This document shows positions 11,501 to 23,050 of a DNA stretch of 64,000 bases, piece by piece. The position numbers and the translations under genes are program-made. The stretch's first letter is position 1. The number at the start of each line of letters is the position of its first letter. Under the pieces are notes generated by a model. That model saw only the letters and a list, made by a program, of their open reading frames with translations, ran no database searches and was not told the origin of the DNA. Source of the stretch: Austropuccinia psidii (taxonomy: Eukaryota > Basidiomycota > Pucciniomycetes > Pucciniales > Sphaerophragmiaceae); assembly GCA_023105745.1 (NCBI GenBank), contig JALGQZ010000014.1:9667888-9731887 (forward strand), read 5' to 3'.

Positions 11501-11718
11501 AGAGGGTGGAAGTGGAGGATTCCCCAGGACCTGTGAGTAAAATCATCAGGGCCAGAAAGATCAGACTTAATGGGAAGGATCAAAGACAGTACTTAGTCAG
11601 ATTCAAGAACCAAACAGCTGATAAGGACAAGTGGTTGGCAGAAGATGCCATACCAGATGGGAACCTTCATTTAAGGAGATTCAGAGCACCTAGGAGGACT
11701 GAAAAGTCTCATCAATGA
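8514..11718 (+). pseudogene. Integrase and chromodomain (element A), split by a solo LTR
   Basis: Part 1 (to 9200) has a variable linker and the HHCC zinc-binding region, with HDCPYMGHMS and CGRCQ, then the first core Asp in NMDWVTG and an in-frame TAA after GRKEN. A solo LTR occupies 9201-10697. Part 2 (10703-11718) resumes with the second Asp in IISDRG and the Glu in GLAERMIQ, giving the DDE triad. A C-terminal domain and a chromodomain-like segment follow ([11 protein letters not shown] to [10 protein letters not shown]). Stop at 11716-11718. Chromointegrases steer insertion toward marked chromatin. The corresponding stretch of element C has no solo LTR, which confirms the insertion. Confidence 0.88.
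9201..10697 (-). mobile_element. Solo LTR (A/B/C family) inside the integrase of element A
   Basis: A 1497-bp segment which on the minus strand starts TGTCAACCTGTGACTC and ends CTGACA, like the other LTRs of this family but diverged. It is flanked by a perfect 5-bp duplication, ATGCC (9196-9200 and 10698-10702). Removing it and one ATGCC restores the colinear order seen in element C near 39585. No internal region remains, so it arose by recombination between the two LTRs of an insertion. It is younger than element A. Confidence 0.93.
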
Positions 11719-11742
11719 TGAGCCTTTTCTAAAGGGAGGGTA
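11719..11742 (+). promoter_or_regulatory. Polypurine tract of element A
   Basis: AAAGGGAGGG (11731-11740) lies two bases before the 3' LTR and primes plus-strand DNA in this class. The same tract stands before the 3' LTRs of B (19485-19494) and C (40618-40627), always just after the end of pol (the TEKSHQ-like C-terminus). Confidence 0.8.
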
Positions 11743-13178
11743 TGACAGGCTGTGACTCAAAACCAGAGCTCAAGCATGACAGCCAAAATACCATAAACCA
11801 ATGGTATAGCCAAGATACCACCAAAATATGAAGCTGAGCCAAATCAGCTCAAAAGGTATCAAGGGAAAGAGGAACCTCACCTTCTCTGAAAATATAAGTC
11901 CCATCACCATAGGACAAAGAATAACAAAGTTATTCCTGCTCAAAGTTATTGCTGAGCATAAACCTTAATTTTCACTTCTCATCTAAAATCCAGAAGGAGA
12001 AGCTTAACCCCATCAAATGGGTATTAAAAATGAAGCTCTAAGCCAGGGCTATCTGATAGTACCAGTCAAACTGAGATAGCACCAATATTACTGGACTTAT
12101 AGTCAATTTCAGGCCAACTAAGGGTGAACAAAACATTCACCTCCCATCTAACCTCTACAGTTTTAGTGTGAGATACTTGAAGTGGGGTATTTTTGAAAAT
12201 AGCACAATCAGGGCTATCTGATGATGTCATACATTTTCCCATATCTCAACTATAACAGAAGTTATGGGGCAAATAAGCTCAATACAGCTTTTTGCCTATA
12301 CCATGCAAATGTACAAAGGTCTTGTACATGGGATAACTTTGCCATATTTAATGATAACCATATCAAATGCAGTACCATTGTGTAGAGCGCATACTGGGCT
12401 ACACACTGAACCAATTTTGAGGTTGATATCTCAATAATTGACAAAGGTATGGCTTTTTTAAGGTCAGATTCCCACCTGCTGTCATATACAGCCTTACCAT
12501 GGGATAATATCCCATAATCATGAATATGAGGTGTCAAATAGACAAATGAGCTTGTTTTTACTTCAATAACTCATATTTCAGTCAATAATGGTGTCCCATA
12601 CAGCTACTGTACAGCATTCTAAGCATCATACACGTCAAAATCAGGCTGTGAGGTCCCCAGATGAAAATTTTCACCCTGTATTGGTGAACACTGCCCAGAT
12701 GTGGTTTCAAAACCATATCTAAGCCCAATAAAGGCTATAAAGGCTGTTTTCAAACCACAACCCAGTCCTAGAGAGTGAAAAAATTTTACTTCCTCTACGT
12801 GGAAAGGTCTAGCACCCTTTCCACCCCATTTCAGGATAAAAAGGAGGCTTTTCACAACCAGAATTGTTTCCTCATCCTGCTTTTGAATACCCTAAGCAGT
12901 AAACTGTCCAAAACAGCTTTACTCTTGAGTAATAAATCAGGAATAATTATAATTTTAATTATTGTAGCTCTTATTATAGTAAGCCAACTGGTAGGACTGT
13001 ACCCAGGGTTCTCAATAGCGCTCACCACCACTATTTTTTAATAGTAGAACCCGTTAATTATATTATAAATCATTTTTTTACTCAAAAACCCTTATTTTAA
13101 ATCATATTTTATGTGTCACAGTCAAAGGTCCAGTTGTAAATAGCCTAATTACTACCCCAACATAGACTCTATCTGACA
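11743..13178 (+). repeat. Element A 3' LTR
   Basis: A 1436-bp copy of 1989-3425 ending CTGACA. It differs at scattered positions, for example the first bases after the start (TGACAGG against TGTCAGCC). The level of difference shows that the element is not recent, but I did not count it exactly. Confidence 0.9.
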
Positions 13179-13896
13179 CTTGAACAGGCAAATGAAATGA
13201 AACCAATGTATTAGTGCCTTTTTTGTGGATTACTATTCTCACCTAAAATTCTTATTGGTTGGTGATGGTTTTTTTCCCACTAAAAAAAATGATTACATTT
13301 GACTTTTGCAAATTGGTTATTGCAAATACCTGAACAGAATCCACTGAAATGGATACTACATTATGAAATTTGATGGACCTAGGTTCCCATTCAATGAATT
13401 TCAAATTAAACTATCCCAAATATTACAAGCAATCTCAATTGGAACTTGTTCCCCATGGACATTTCTTAGTGAACCCTGCTGCAGAGGCCTGATCCTGCCT
13501 GTCCCGCATGTTCCCAAGAATTCCTTTTGAAAGAAGTGGTTTTATTTGGCCCATTAACAGCTGGAGGCAAAGATATCAATATCCCGCAATGTCTCTGTGT
13601 GTAGTCATTGCAGGCACAACTTCCTGACTGAGTCTGTGTCATATTGGAGTATTTTCTATAGTGTACAGATGCATGCCACCATACAAATGTTTTTATTATT
13701 GAAATTAATCCTAAGGGAGCCACAGTAGGATAGGAAGTAATAACTATTGAGTTAATCCATAACTTTGTAAAACAAATTAAAATCTATTTGATACAAACCT
13801 AATTTAAAAAGGGAAAATACTGGCTATAAGTTTAGCTGACCTGTCTAAAGTCAATGTGACCTCTTCATTTGGACAAAAACCCTGCTTCTCCACTCG
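13179..13896 (-). pseudogene. T copy 1, 3' part of the cassette
   Basis: The reverse complement matches about 59080-59710 of copy 2. Shared strings include AATGAAATGAAAC near the left end and a block with ACTATAGAAAATACTCCAA. Near 13840-13880 it matches the end of T gene 1 (GTCAATGTGACCTCTTCA). The frame that is open in copy 2 (start near PPYTIENTP) is broken here by early stops. The oxygenase part of copy 2 is absent, because the unit ends at element A. Confidence 0.6.
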
Positions 13897-14577
13897 AGTC
13901 AGGATGAGTCTATGAAGAAGTTGTGATATGACTATTTACAACTTAAAATATGACTATGACACAGTTTTTTAAAAAAGGATTATAAAAATAATATTTAAAG
14001 GTTTTACTATAGAAAAATATTGGTGGTGAGTGCTATGTAAAACCCTGGTTGCAGCTTTACACATTGGGTTATTATGATAAATACTACAATACTTTGAATG
14101 ATAAGTATACCTGATTATTTTCCAAATGTATAACTGTCTTTGAAAGTTTTATTACATAGTAGTTCAAGAGCAGGATGGGGATTCCTCTTTTAGGCAGGGA
14201 AAGATCCCTTTTTCTCCTGAAATTGGGTGAAAAGGTCCTCTACACTATTTCAAGTAGAGGAAGTGAAGAATCTTCATTTCCAAAGACTGAATTTTGGTTT
14301 TCTCACAGCCAGTATACCGTCTGTTGGCCTCAGATGTGGTTTCAAAACCACATAGCCCTCTGCTGACATGAAAAATGTTGTACAGAACCTGTATGGGACC
14401 CCAGTATTGAATTAACTATTAGGATTTGAAGTATAGACAAGCTATTTTATCTATTGGACATCTCATTATAAAATATGTGCAAACGTGTCCCACATGAAAG
14501 GTATATTGGACCAACTGTGTAATTGTAAACTTGAAGCTGCCTTACCTTTGTCATTTTTTTGAGATATTGAGCTCAAA

Positions 14578-15998
14578 TGTCAGCCTTTGACTCAAAACCA
14601 GAGCACAAGCATGGCAGACAACTACCATTAAACAATAGTATAGCCAAGATACCACCATAGCATGTAGCTGAGCCAAATCAGCTCAAAATATATCAAAAGA
14701 AAGAGGAAACTTGTCACTTTCTAGATATAAAATTCCCATCACCATAGGACAAGGAATAACAAAGTTATTCCTGCTCAAATTTGTTTCTGAGCATAAACCT
14801 TAATTTTCACCTCTCATCTGAAATACAAAGGAAGAGGCTTGACCCCATCAAATGTGAATTCAAATTTAAGTTCTTAGTCAGGGCTATCCAATGGCACTAT
14901 TAAAACTGAGCTAGCACCAGTACTATAGAAGTTATGGCCAAAATCATGCCAAATAAGGGTGAACAAAATATTCACCTCTCATTTAACATCTACAGTTTTA
15001 GTGTGAGATACCTGAAGTGGGGCCGTTTTGGGAAGAGAAAAATCAGGGCCATCTGGTGGTGTCATTCATTTCCCCATATCTCAACTAGAACAAAAGTTAT
15101 AGGACAAACAAGCCCGATACAGCTTTTTGCCTAAACCACCCATATGTATAAGAAAGCTTTTACATGGCATAGCTTTGCCATACTCAATGATAGCCATGTT
15201 AAATGAGGTACCATTGAGTAGAACACATACAGGGCTACACACCGAACCGGTTTTGAGGTTGATATTTTAAAAACTGACATATTTATGGCTGTTTTAAGGT
15301 CAAAATCCCGCAGTTTGGCCAATACCGCCTAATAGTGGGATACCATCCCATAAGTATGATTATGAGGTGTAAAACAGACAAAAAAGCTTGTTTATACTTA
15401 AATACCCAATATTTCAGTCAAATAAAGAGGTCCATACAGGTTCTATACAGCTTCTAACGCATCAGAAGCACCAGAACACACCTGTAAACTCCATTGGTGA
15501 AAATTCTTCACCCTGTATAGGGTAAAAGTGACTACTTGTGGTTCTAAAACAACATTTCCACCCAATAACAGTCTTTATTGAGTGTATAGAACCACAAACC
15601 AGCCCACAATAGTGAAATGTTTCACTCTTTTGTTGTGTGCAGAGGTAAACAACCTCCCATTACCCCAGAACAAGATAAAAGGAGGTTTTCCTCACTAGGA
15701 TGCTAATCCAGCATCCTGTTCTTAATATTATTACGTGGTATAGCTTATTGAAAGAAGTGGTACCCTTAGAATTGAACAGCTTATAATTATAAGCTGTAGT
15801 TATTTTAGGGTTTGTTATTGTAAACAAACAGGCAAACACTGAAGCCAGGGCTATCAGCAGCACTCACCCTCAATAACTTATTTTAGAATAGCCCTTTTAC
15901 TCATATTCTCACTTTAACATCATCATTATTTTCGTGTCACACTCAGAGTTATAGCTTTTATTATCATTTTGAAGTTATATCATAGAGTCAACCTGACA
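14578..15998 (+). repeat. Element B 5' LTR
   Basis: Starts TGTCAGCCTTTGACTC and ends CTGACA; 1421 bp. Same family as the LTRs of A and C but clearly diverged. Carries the TATA-like AAGATAAAAGG near 15670. Confidence 0.88.
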
Positions 15999-16334
15999 TG
16001 TTGGGGGCCTGCCCTGGTTTTTTACCTGTTGTAGACAAAATTATAGCTTGTTTTCACTATTTTTAGCTTAAGTTCATGCTTTTTAGGGCTATTATACTTG
16101 TTTTATTGCTTATTTTAACTTTTTTAAAACTGTAAGAAGCCCTCAAGGGGATTAATTTCGCCTTTTTTCTCTATACTGATTTTCTTTTATACTAAAAAAA
16201 GAAAAAACATAATAAAATAATAATAAATAAAAAAACTGTATACATATTATTTTTGAGAAATTTTTTTTTTCATTTTAGAGCGTTATAGATGTATAATTTA
16301 GATTTATAAAATACACTTTTCCCAGAAAAAAAAT

Positions 16335-17290
16335 ACCAATCATATTTTCTTTTTTTCTTTTTTTCGTAAAGATATATATAGAGTATATATTTTTTAAATT
16401 TTCTAAAGAAAAACTATTATAATACATTTTTTCACCCAAATTGGCAGGAAAAATTCATATCATCATCACTATTCATAATCTCAATAATAATACTTCATAA
16501 TAAAATAAAAAAATATTTTATTATTGATTTTCTTTTATAATATATACAAAGTATATATTGTTTGAAATTTTCTTAAAGAAAAACTTTTTTGATTCATTTT
16601 TTCACCCAAATTGGCGTGAAAAATTGTTTCTTATCATTACTATTGATAATTTCAATAATAATAACTCATAATAAAATAAAAATCATATTTTATTTATCTT
16701 TTTTTCATAATATATACAGAGTATATATTGTTTGAATTTTTCTCAAAGAAAAACTCTCTCTATTAATTCTTCACCCTAGTTGGCGTGAAAAATTGATTAT
16801 TATCATTGTTATTGGCAATATCAATAATAATACTTCATGATAAAATAAAAATCATCATTTATTATTGCTCTTGTTTCATAAGATATACAGAGTATATATT
16901 TGTTGAACTTTTCTTAAAGAAAAACTCTTATAATTCATTTCTGACCCAAATTGGTGTTAAAAATTGATTATTAAAAATATTATTGATAATCTCAGTAATA
17001 ATACTCCATAATAAAAGAAAAATCATATTTTATTATTGATCCTTTTTTCATAATATATACAGAGTATATATTGTTTAGATTTTTCTCAAAGAAAAACTCT
17101 GATAATTCCCTTTTTCACCAAAATTGGGGTAAAAACTGAGTATTATAATTATTATTGATAATTTCAATAATAATACTTCATAATAAGATACAAACCATAT
17201 TTTATTAATCTTTTTTTCATAATACATACAAAGTATATTGGGGAAAGTTTATTGTATAATTATTATTGATAGTTTCAATAATAACTTGTC
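16335..17290 (+). repeat. About 170-bp tandem repeat in the leader of element B
   Basis: Five to six degenerate units mark the leader. The string GTATATAT(T) recurs at about 16383, 16551, 16721, 16892, 17064 and 17233, a spacing of 168-172 bp. Each unit has an AT-rich block, a TTTCTYAAAGAAAAAC stretch, a conserved TTCACCCAAATTGG core and an AATAATA run. The other elements in the window lack it. It lies between the primer site and gag, so it may affect packaging or expression, but nothing in the sequence proves that. Confidence 0.85.
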
Positions 17291-17364
17291 CAAAGTGACT
17301 TATAGATTCCTAACAAAACAGGAATTCAATCAACTAGCTGAAACTCTCACTTCACAAATCAGAA

Positions 17365-19173
17365 ATGATACCACCTCATATCAAAGACTTTGGATTTCAA
17401 AGGGATTACTCCTTACAAAGAGAAACAACCATCAGTAGGAATACAGGCCTGGAAAGGAGAGAAGTTGAAGTTGTTCAAAGTCATATTACATGGCAAAATG
17501 AACCTCCCTACACCTTCCAAGATGAGTTTCAACAGAAACCCTGCAGGAATGGCTTGCATAGAACAGTGTTTTTTAACCCATCAAATCTTCCAAGAAATTC
17601 TCCAATGGGGAATGGAAGACAGGGAATTCAACGTAGAGTTCCACTACAAAGAACTTGTAGAAAGTACTCAAAAGATCTCCCTCAAAGAGATATTCTTCAA
17701 AGAACTTATCATAGACAAGAAATGGAACCAGAGATAACGTACTATGACCCTCTCAGGCTCATGAGGACGGGTAAGCCAACCAGAATCTCTAATGGCTTCA
17801 CACCACTCAGTCACCAGCAGATCAGTGACCAAAAGTCACCATTCTTCCCAATCCCATATAGACTCCATGAGAGGAAGAGGATCATAGGGCAAGAGCAAGA
17901 CTTTGTTCAACCAGAGGCAGAAAGAGTCTGATCCTATGATCCAGAAATTGTTGGACCTGTTGCAAGCATGACAAAGAAACAAAAAGCAGTTTTAAATACT
18001 TCCAATTCAGCGAACAGCCCTAAGATAAGGAATGATATCTCCACTCAGATTAAACACAATATTTTGATACCTGAGAGTACCATAAGTAGTAATACTCTAT
18101 GGTTACAATTTTCCCAATATGCAGAACAAACTCAGAAAGTGTTTGAAAGACTCCTTGAAAGTATTTCAAGGTTACAAGAGGTTTATACCTTACAAAGCAA
18201 GACTCTTCATACTCTTAAAGAGGACTATACTGAATTGCTAAAAGCCTCAGAAGATACCAAAAGTAGACCAAAAGAAATATTAGAGGAGCCAAATCCCTAA
18301 AAAAGGGATAGGGAATACCTGGATCAAGATATTGACAAATTGTTTAATTACTTCCAAAAAATGAAACCCCAAACACAAGGGTATGTTTCTTGAAACACTG
18401 CATACCACCAGGAAGACATTGAACCAGATGTCTTATTGTGGAAGATGCCAAGATCTCCATCACAATACCAAGATGGATATAACATGACTTATTCAGAGAA
18501 GGAAACATTAAAATAGCTTCCAGAGACTTCAAGTTGGCCCAAATTTTCTGAAACAGGAGAATTTGATCATATAGAGCTCATTTATTATATTGATTGACTC
18601 TTCACTGATGTTTCAAGTATACAAGATTACTAGATTACTGCCAGATTAAATACAGCTTTCAAAGGAAATGTTGGTATTTGGTACACAGAAATGAAAGAAA
18701 TTCATGACAGAAGAAAGCCGTGGCGGAGGAGCCAAATAATCCACAACTACAGAAATGATACATGGATATGGTAGAAAACCCTTTCATTTGGAAATGATAG
18801 ATACACAGTGGACAAAGATCCATATGATTTATTTCTGAGACATTCAAAAAGGCTAATAGCCATTGACCCTCATATAACAACAGGAATGGGAAAACACAAA
18901 CTGTTAACCAGACTACCAGGAGACTTGGAGAATGCAGTAAAATTCAGATTCTCCAAAGAATCCACCTTGGATGAAATATCAACTACTTTGCAAGAAGTAA
19001 GGATTAGAACATCTATTGGTAGATACAATACCCATAGTACTGGTGATAAAAGGGAAACTCCAACCCTGGTAGGCAAAGAAACTCATGATTCAGCCTCTGA
19101 AGTCACAGCAGGATTTCACAACTATGAATCATTCAATAACTATGACAAGAAAGAGATATTTACAAGAGAGTAA
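17365..19173 (+). pseudogene. Gag remnant of element B
   Basis: The first frame (17365-17931) resembles the Gag N-terminus of element A (DFGFQRDYSLQRE; PQRDILQRTY). A second, overlapping frame at 17390-17737 matches frame a of element A. The rest (17968-19173) follows the coiled-coil and capsid-like part of A, including LDQDIDKLFN and SRPSQYQDGYN-like blocks, with at least five in-frame stops between about 18298 and 18775. It is open again from about 18808 to the TAA at 19171-19173. There is no zinc knuckle, because the deletion begins before it. Confidence 0.75.
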
Positions 19174-19496
19174 TAAACAAGAAAAGACCAAGAGGGTCAT
19201 GAATCTGACTCTGATAGTGTGGGGAATGGCTGTGGAGATATTTCATACAGTGAATAAATCCCCATGAGGAATATTTGGTGGAATTTAAGAACCATGTAAC
19301 AGAGAAATTTGGTTCAGTCCAGTTCAAAAGAAGGAAACCAATGACCAAACACCTGGATAGTTTGAAACATGAGCCACCGGACAGGGATGGTATGACCACA
19401 AGAAAGTTGTTGGCTCAAGGTCACATGAACCACCATAATACCTTAAAGAAGACAGGAAAATCTCATCAATGATGAGCCTTTTTTAGAGGGAGGGTA
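19174..19496 (+). pseudogene. Fused gag/pol ends and polypurine tract of element B
   Basis: A piece like the acidic Gag linker of A (EEYLVEF against GEFLVEY) runs into a C-terminus LKKTGKSHQ like the end of pol in A (RRTEKSHQ). It is followed by GATGAGCCTTTTTTAGAGGG and the LTR. Everything between has been lost, about 5 kb compared with A. This is the scar of the internal deletion. Confidence 0.65.
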
Positions 19497-20853
19497 TGTC
19501 AGCCTGTGACTCAAAACTGGAGCACAAGCATGACAGCCAAATACCACAAACCAATGGTAAAGCCAAGATACCACCAAAACATGGAGCTGAGCCAAATAAG
19601 CTCAAAAGGTATAAACCAAAAGAGGAAACTCACCACTTTCTAAAAATACAAGTCCCATCACCATAGGACAAGAAATAAAAAAGTTATTCCTGCTCAAAGT
19701 TGTTGCTGAGCATAAACCTTAATTTTCACCTCTCATCTGAAATATAAAGGAAGAGCCTTAACCCCATCAAATGGGTATTCAAATTTAAGCTCTTAGTCAG
19801 GTCTATACAATGGTACTACTCAAACTGAGCTTGCACCAGTACTACAGAAGGTATGGCCAAAATCAGGCCAAATAAGGGTGAACAAAATATTCACCTCTCA
19901 TCTAACTTCCACAGTTTTGGTGTGAGATACCTAAAGTGGGGTCTCTTTGGAAAGAGCACAATCAGGGCTATCTGATGGTGCTATTCATTTAGCCATACCT
20001 CACCTAGAACAAAAGTTATGGAGCAAACAACCTCCATACAGCTTTTGGCCAAAACATGCATATTTACAAAAAAACGTGCACATGCCATAACCTTGCAATA
20101 TTTAATGATCACCATATCAAATGAGATACAATTGTGTAGAACACATCCAGGGCTACACACCCAACAACGTTTGAGGTTGATATCTCAAAAAATGACAAAG
20201 TTATGGCTGTTTTAAGGTCAAAATCCCGCAATTTGGCCAATATAGCCTAATAGTGGGATACTATCCCATAAGTATTATTATAAGGTGTAAAACAGACAAA
20301 GAAGCTTGTTTATACTTCAATACCTCATAGTTCAGTGAAATACAGAGGTCCATACAGGTTCTATACAGCTTCTGACGCTTCAGAAGCACCAGAACACACC
20401 TGTAAACTCCATTGGTGGAAATTCTTCACCCTGTATAGGGTAAAAATGACTACTTGTGGTTCTAAAACCACATTTCCACCCAATACCACTCTATATTGAG
20501 TGTATAGAACCACAAACCAGCCCACAGTAGTGAAAAGAAGCTTTTCCTCACCAGGAGGCTAATCCAGCATCCTGTTATTAATATATTTACATGGTATAAC
20601 TTCTTGAAAGAAGTGGTACCCTTAGAATTTAACAGGTTATAATGATAAGTTGTAATTCTTGTAGGGGTTGTTCTTGTAAACCAAAAGGCAAACACTGCAC
20701 CCAGGGCTATCAGAAGCACACACCATCACTAAATTATCTTAGTATAGCCCTTTTACTCATAATCTCACTTTAATATCATCATTTTTTTGTATCACACTTC
20801 GAGTTATGGCTTTTATTATAATTTTGAATCTATATCATAGAGTCAGCCTGACA
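19497..20853 (+). repeat. Element B 3' LTR
   Basis: Starts TGTCAGCCTGTGACTC and ends CTGACA; 1357 bp, about 60 bp shorter than its partner through a deletion near 20525-20550. Followed by TCAAA, the target duplication. Confidence 0.88.
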
Positions 20854-21531
20854 TCAAAGTTGGTTCATTGAGTTGCCCTGGATAGGATTTACACAATGGT
20901 ACCTCATTTGGTATGGGTAACATTAAGTATGGCAAAGTTATACCATGTTCAATTTTTATTATCCAAATATGTATTTTTCTCAAGACTTGTATGAAACTAT
21001 TTTGGTCCATAACTTTTGTTCTATTTGAGCTATGGGTAAAAGGATGCCAGAATAAGATATCCCTTGTTTAGCTCTTTCTAAAAAGACCCCACTTTAGGTA
21101 TCTCACACGAAAACTGTAGAAGTTAGATTAGATGTGAATATTTTATTCACCCTTTTTTGACCTTATTTTGGCCATAACTTCTAAAATTGGGGGCTACCTC
21201 AAATTTTCTAGTACCATTGGATAGCTCTCACTTTGAAATTCAACTTGAAAACCCATTTGTTGGGGCTCAGCATCTTTATCTGTATTTTAGATGAGAGGTT
21301 AAAATTAATGTTTATTCTCAGCAACTGCTTTAAGCTTGAATAAATTTGTTATTCTTTTTCCTATGATTATGGGACTTCTATATTTCAAAAAGAGGTGAGT
21401 TTCCACTTTATTTTGATACCTTTTGATAATTTTTTTCTTAGCTTCATCTTTTGGTACTATATCATTCTACCATTAGTTTCTGGTATTTTGGCTGTAATGT
21501 TTGTGCTGTGGTCTTGAGTCACAGGCTGACA

Positions 21532-22058
21532 ACCCAGGAATCACCAAATAATAATTCCAAAAATTTTGAAAAAACAAATATAAGAGCTACAGTGAGGTTA
21601 AAAGACTCTGATGAGAAGAAACTCTTATTCAGTAAATTACATATATATTTATTAGTACGTATCTGCACCATCTCTACTAGCGTTTTACCCTCTGAGAGTC
21701 TTTTATAAGTTTCAATGAGTGATAAAGTCTCTTTTACTGATCCTGTTCTCCAGTCATTTGGCCATACCATTAAACCATAAACCCCTGATTCACAGAATGG
21801 AGCGCATATACCATAGCAAATTTAATTTATTCCAAGAATCTTGTGACACAACAAAAGATCTTTGATTGTTGCATTTGTTTCAAGGTCATGGGTTTTCCTT
21901 TCATGCCATAGACTTTGACCTTAGTATGTGCACATACCATGTTGTACGCAATCATCAAGTGGAGAACTATATTGATTAGTTCCTCCAAGTTCTTGTGGGG
22001 ATTTGTCAATATCTCATTGTCAGCCGTGCCACCTTCAATGCTAAGTTGTGTTGCACAT
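21532..22058 (-). pseudogene. T gene 1, C-terminal part (copy 1)
   Basis: On the minus strand this encodes a stretch colinear with 58543-59040 of copy 2. It includes KPHKNLEELINIVLHLMIAY and, further on, RTNKYICNLLNKSFFSSESF. Copy 2 has a TAG where this copy has Tyr (at IAYNM), so each copy keeps what the other has lost. Single-base shifts break the frame near 21830-21850. The product has no domain I recognise. Confidence 0.65.
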
Positions 22059-22131
22059 TGTGGTATTCCATACTGGTTCTCCCAAGGCTCAAATCCACAA
22101 TTTCAAAGCTACAAATTTGATCAAAATCATG

Positions 22132-22172
<41 letters not shown>
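22132..22172 (+). repeat. (AAT)n microsatellite
   Basis: About 13 uninterrupted AAT/ATA units inside the insertion at 22059-24026. Confidence 0.95.
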
Positions 22173-22173
<1 letters not shown>

Positions 22174-22699
22174 TATATAAGGATAAATTAAAGATAAGAG
22201 GGGAAAATAAAAATAAAAATTTGCAAAAAAAGAGAAGAGTATTAAATAGGAATAAAAAAAATAAGTACTTTACTGGTTTCTACATCAAATTTTACCTATA
22301 GTCACATATTGCCTCAACCCCATAACATGAATAATTCTCTAGATAAAATGGATTGAAGAATAGGAATGATACTATACACTTCATACTAGGTACAAGACTA
22401 GACCTAAGAAGAATGCAGCTTGTTTAAATATTCAATATGAATAAACATGTGTAAAATTATCTAAGTGATACAATTACTCTTACAACATCATGTGTTACAT
22501 TTCTTGCCATAAAAAACACTTAAATATAAGCTAAAATAGTTTTACATTACTCAATACCCACTTAAACTCCCATAACCAAACATTAAAGGTGTTATTTAAA
22601 AATTAAATTTTATATAGAAAAATACTCAAATAAATACAGCTCAAGGCTTTCCAGAAGACAAATAAGGTTAGTAGAGATAAGAATACAGTTTTAGAAAAT

Positions 22700-23050
22700 G
22701 GTGCAATCAACCAAACATATGGTGCAATATCTGTATTAAATGACACCATTCCAAATTTCACCACTACCAAAATTTCTCAAGGCTGTGCATAATAAGATTG
22801 AAGTTGAGTTGAAATATAGTTATAATTCAAAATGTAAGATGAAATCAAGCAAATGTATGGTGCACTATCCTTATCAAATGACACCATTTCAAATTTGCTC
22901 ACTAGAAAAGATTTCTCCAGGCTATGCACTGACAATTATAAGGTTCAGAATGGTGCAATCTACCAAACATATGGTGCAATATATTTATCAAATGACACTA
23001 TTTTCAATTTACCCACCAGAAGAAATGTCTCCAGGTGGAATTCTTTCCAA
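22700..23050 (+). repeat. Three-unit tandem repeat upstream of a TATA box
   Basis: Three degenerate units of 116-137 bp, each with the core ATGGTGCA followed by AAATGACACCATT-like sequence and an AGAAATTTCTC-like block. The core is at about 22720, 22857 and 22973. The units sit just before TATAAATA (23091), an arrangement typical of enhancer repeats in LTRs, though its function is inferred. Confidence 0.75.

Larger units (their letters stand above)
1989..13178 (+). mobile_element. Element A: Ty3/gypsy LTR retrotransposon with chromodomain
   Basis: An 11.2-kb element bounded by two similar LTRs of 1437 and 1436 bp that begin TGTCAG (TGACAG-like at the right copy) and end CTGACA. Domains run in the order Gag, CCHC knuckle, aspartic protease, reverse transcriptase, RNase H, integrase, chromodomain, which is the Ty3/gypsy order. 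A reversed solo LTR splits the integrase. Stops and frameshifts at about 5828, 7006, 7321, 7942, 8298 and 8514 show that it is defective. Flanking pentamers are CTTTA and CTTGA (4 of 5), but the flanks belong to different repeats, so a plain insertion is doubtful. Confidence 0.92.
14578..20853 (+). mobile_element. Element B: non-autonomous, pol-less gypsy derivative
   Basis: A 6.3-kb element with LTRs of 1421 and 1357 bp and a perfect duplication TCAAA (14573-14577 and 20854-20858). Between the LTRs are only a GGGCC-type primer site, an AT-rich leader with about 170-bp tandem repeats, a broken gag, and a short piece of the pol C-terminus before the polypurine tract. Protease, reverse transcriptase, RNase H and the integrase core are missing. 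It would have depended on an A- or C-like partner. Confidence 0.88.
13897..21531 (-). repeat. Reversed solo LTR in T copy 1, split by element B
   Basis: The pieces 13897-14577 and 20854-21531 together give about 1359 bp, the length of an A/B/C-family LTR. On the minus strand it starts TGTCAGCCTGTGACTC (right edge 21531) and ends near CCTGACT, a mutated CTGACA (13897). Flanks ACTCG and ACCCA agree at 3 of 5 bases, as a decayed duplication would. The T sequence on each side is contiguous in copy 2 near 59040 (ACCCAGCCATCACC on the minus strand). Confidence 0.75.

Noticed and set aside
1984..13183. CTTTA/CTTGA as the true target duplication of element A
   Set aside because: Each pentamer belongs to a different flanking repeat, so the match may be chance.
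16200..17300. Centromere-like or replication-origin AT-rich array
   Set aside because: It lies between the primer site and gag of one element and is bounded by its LTRs, so it is part of that element.
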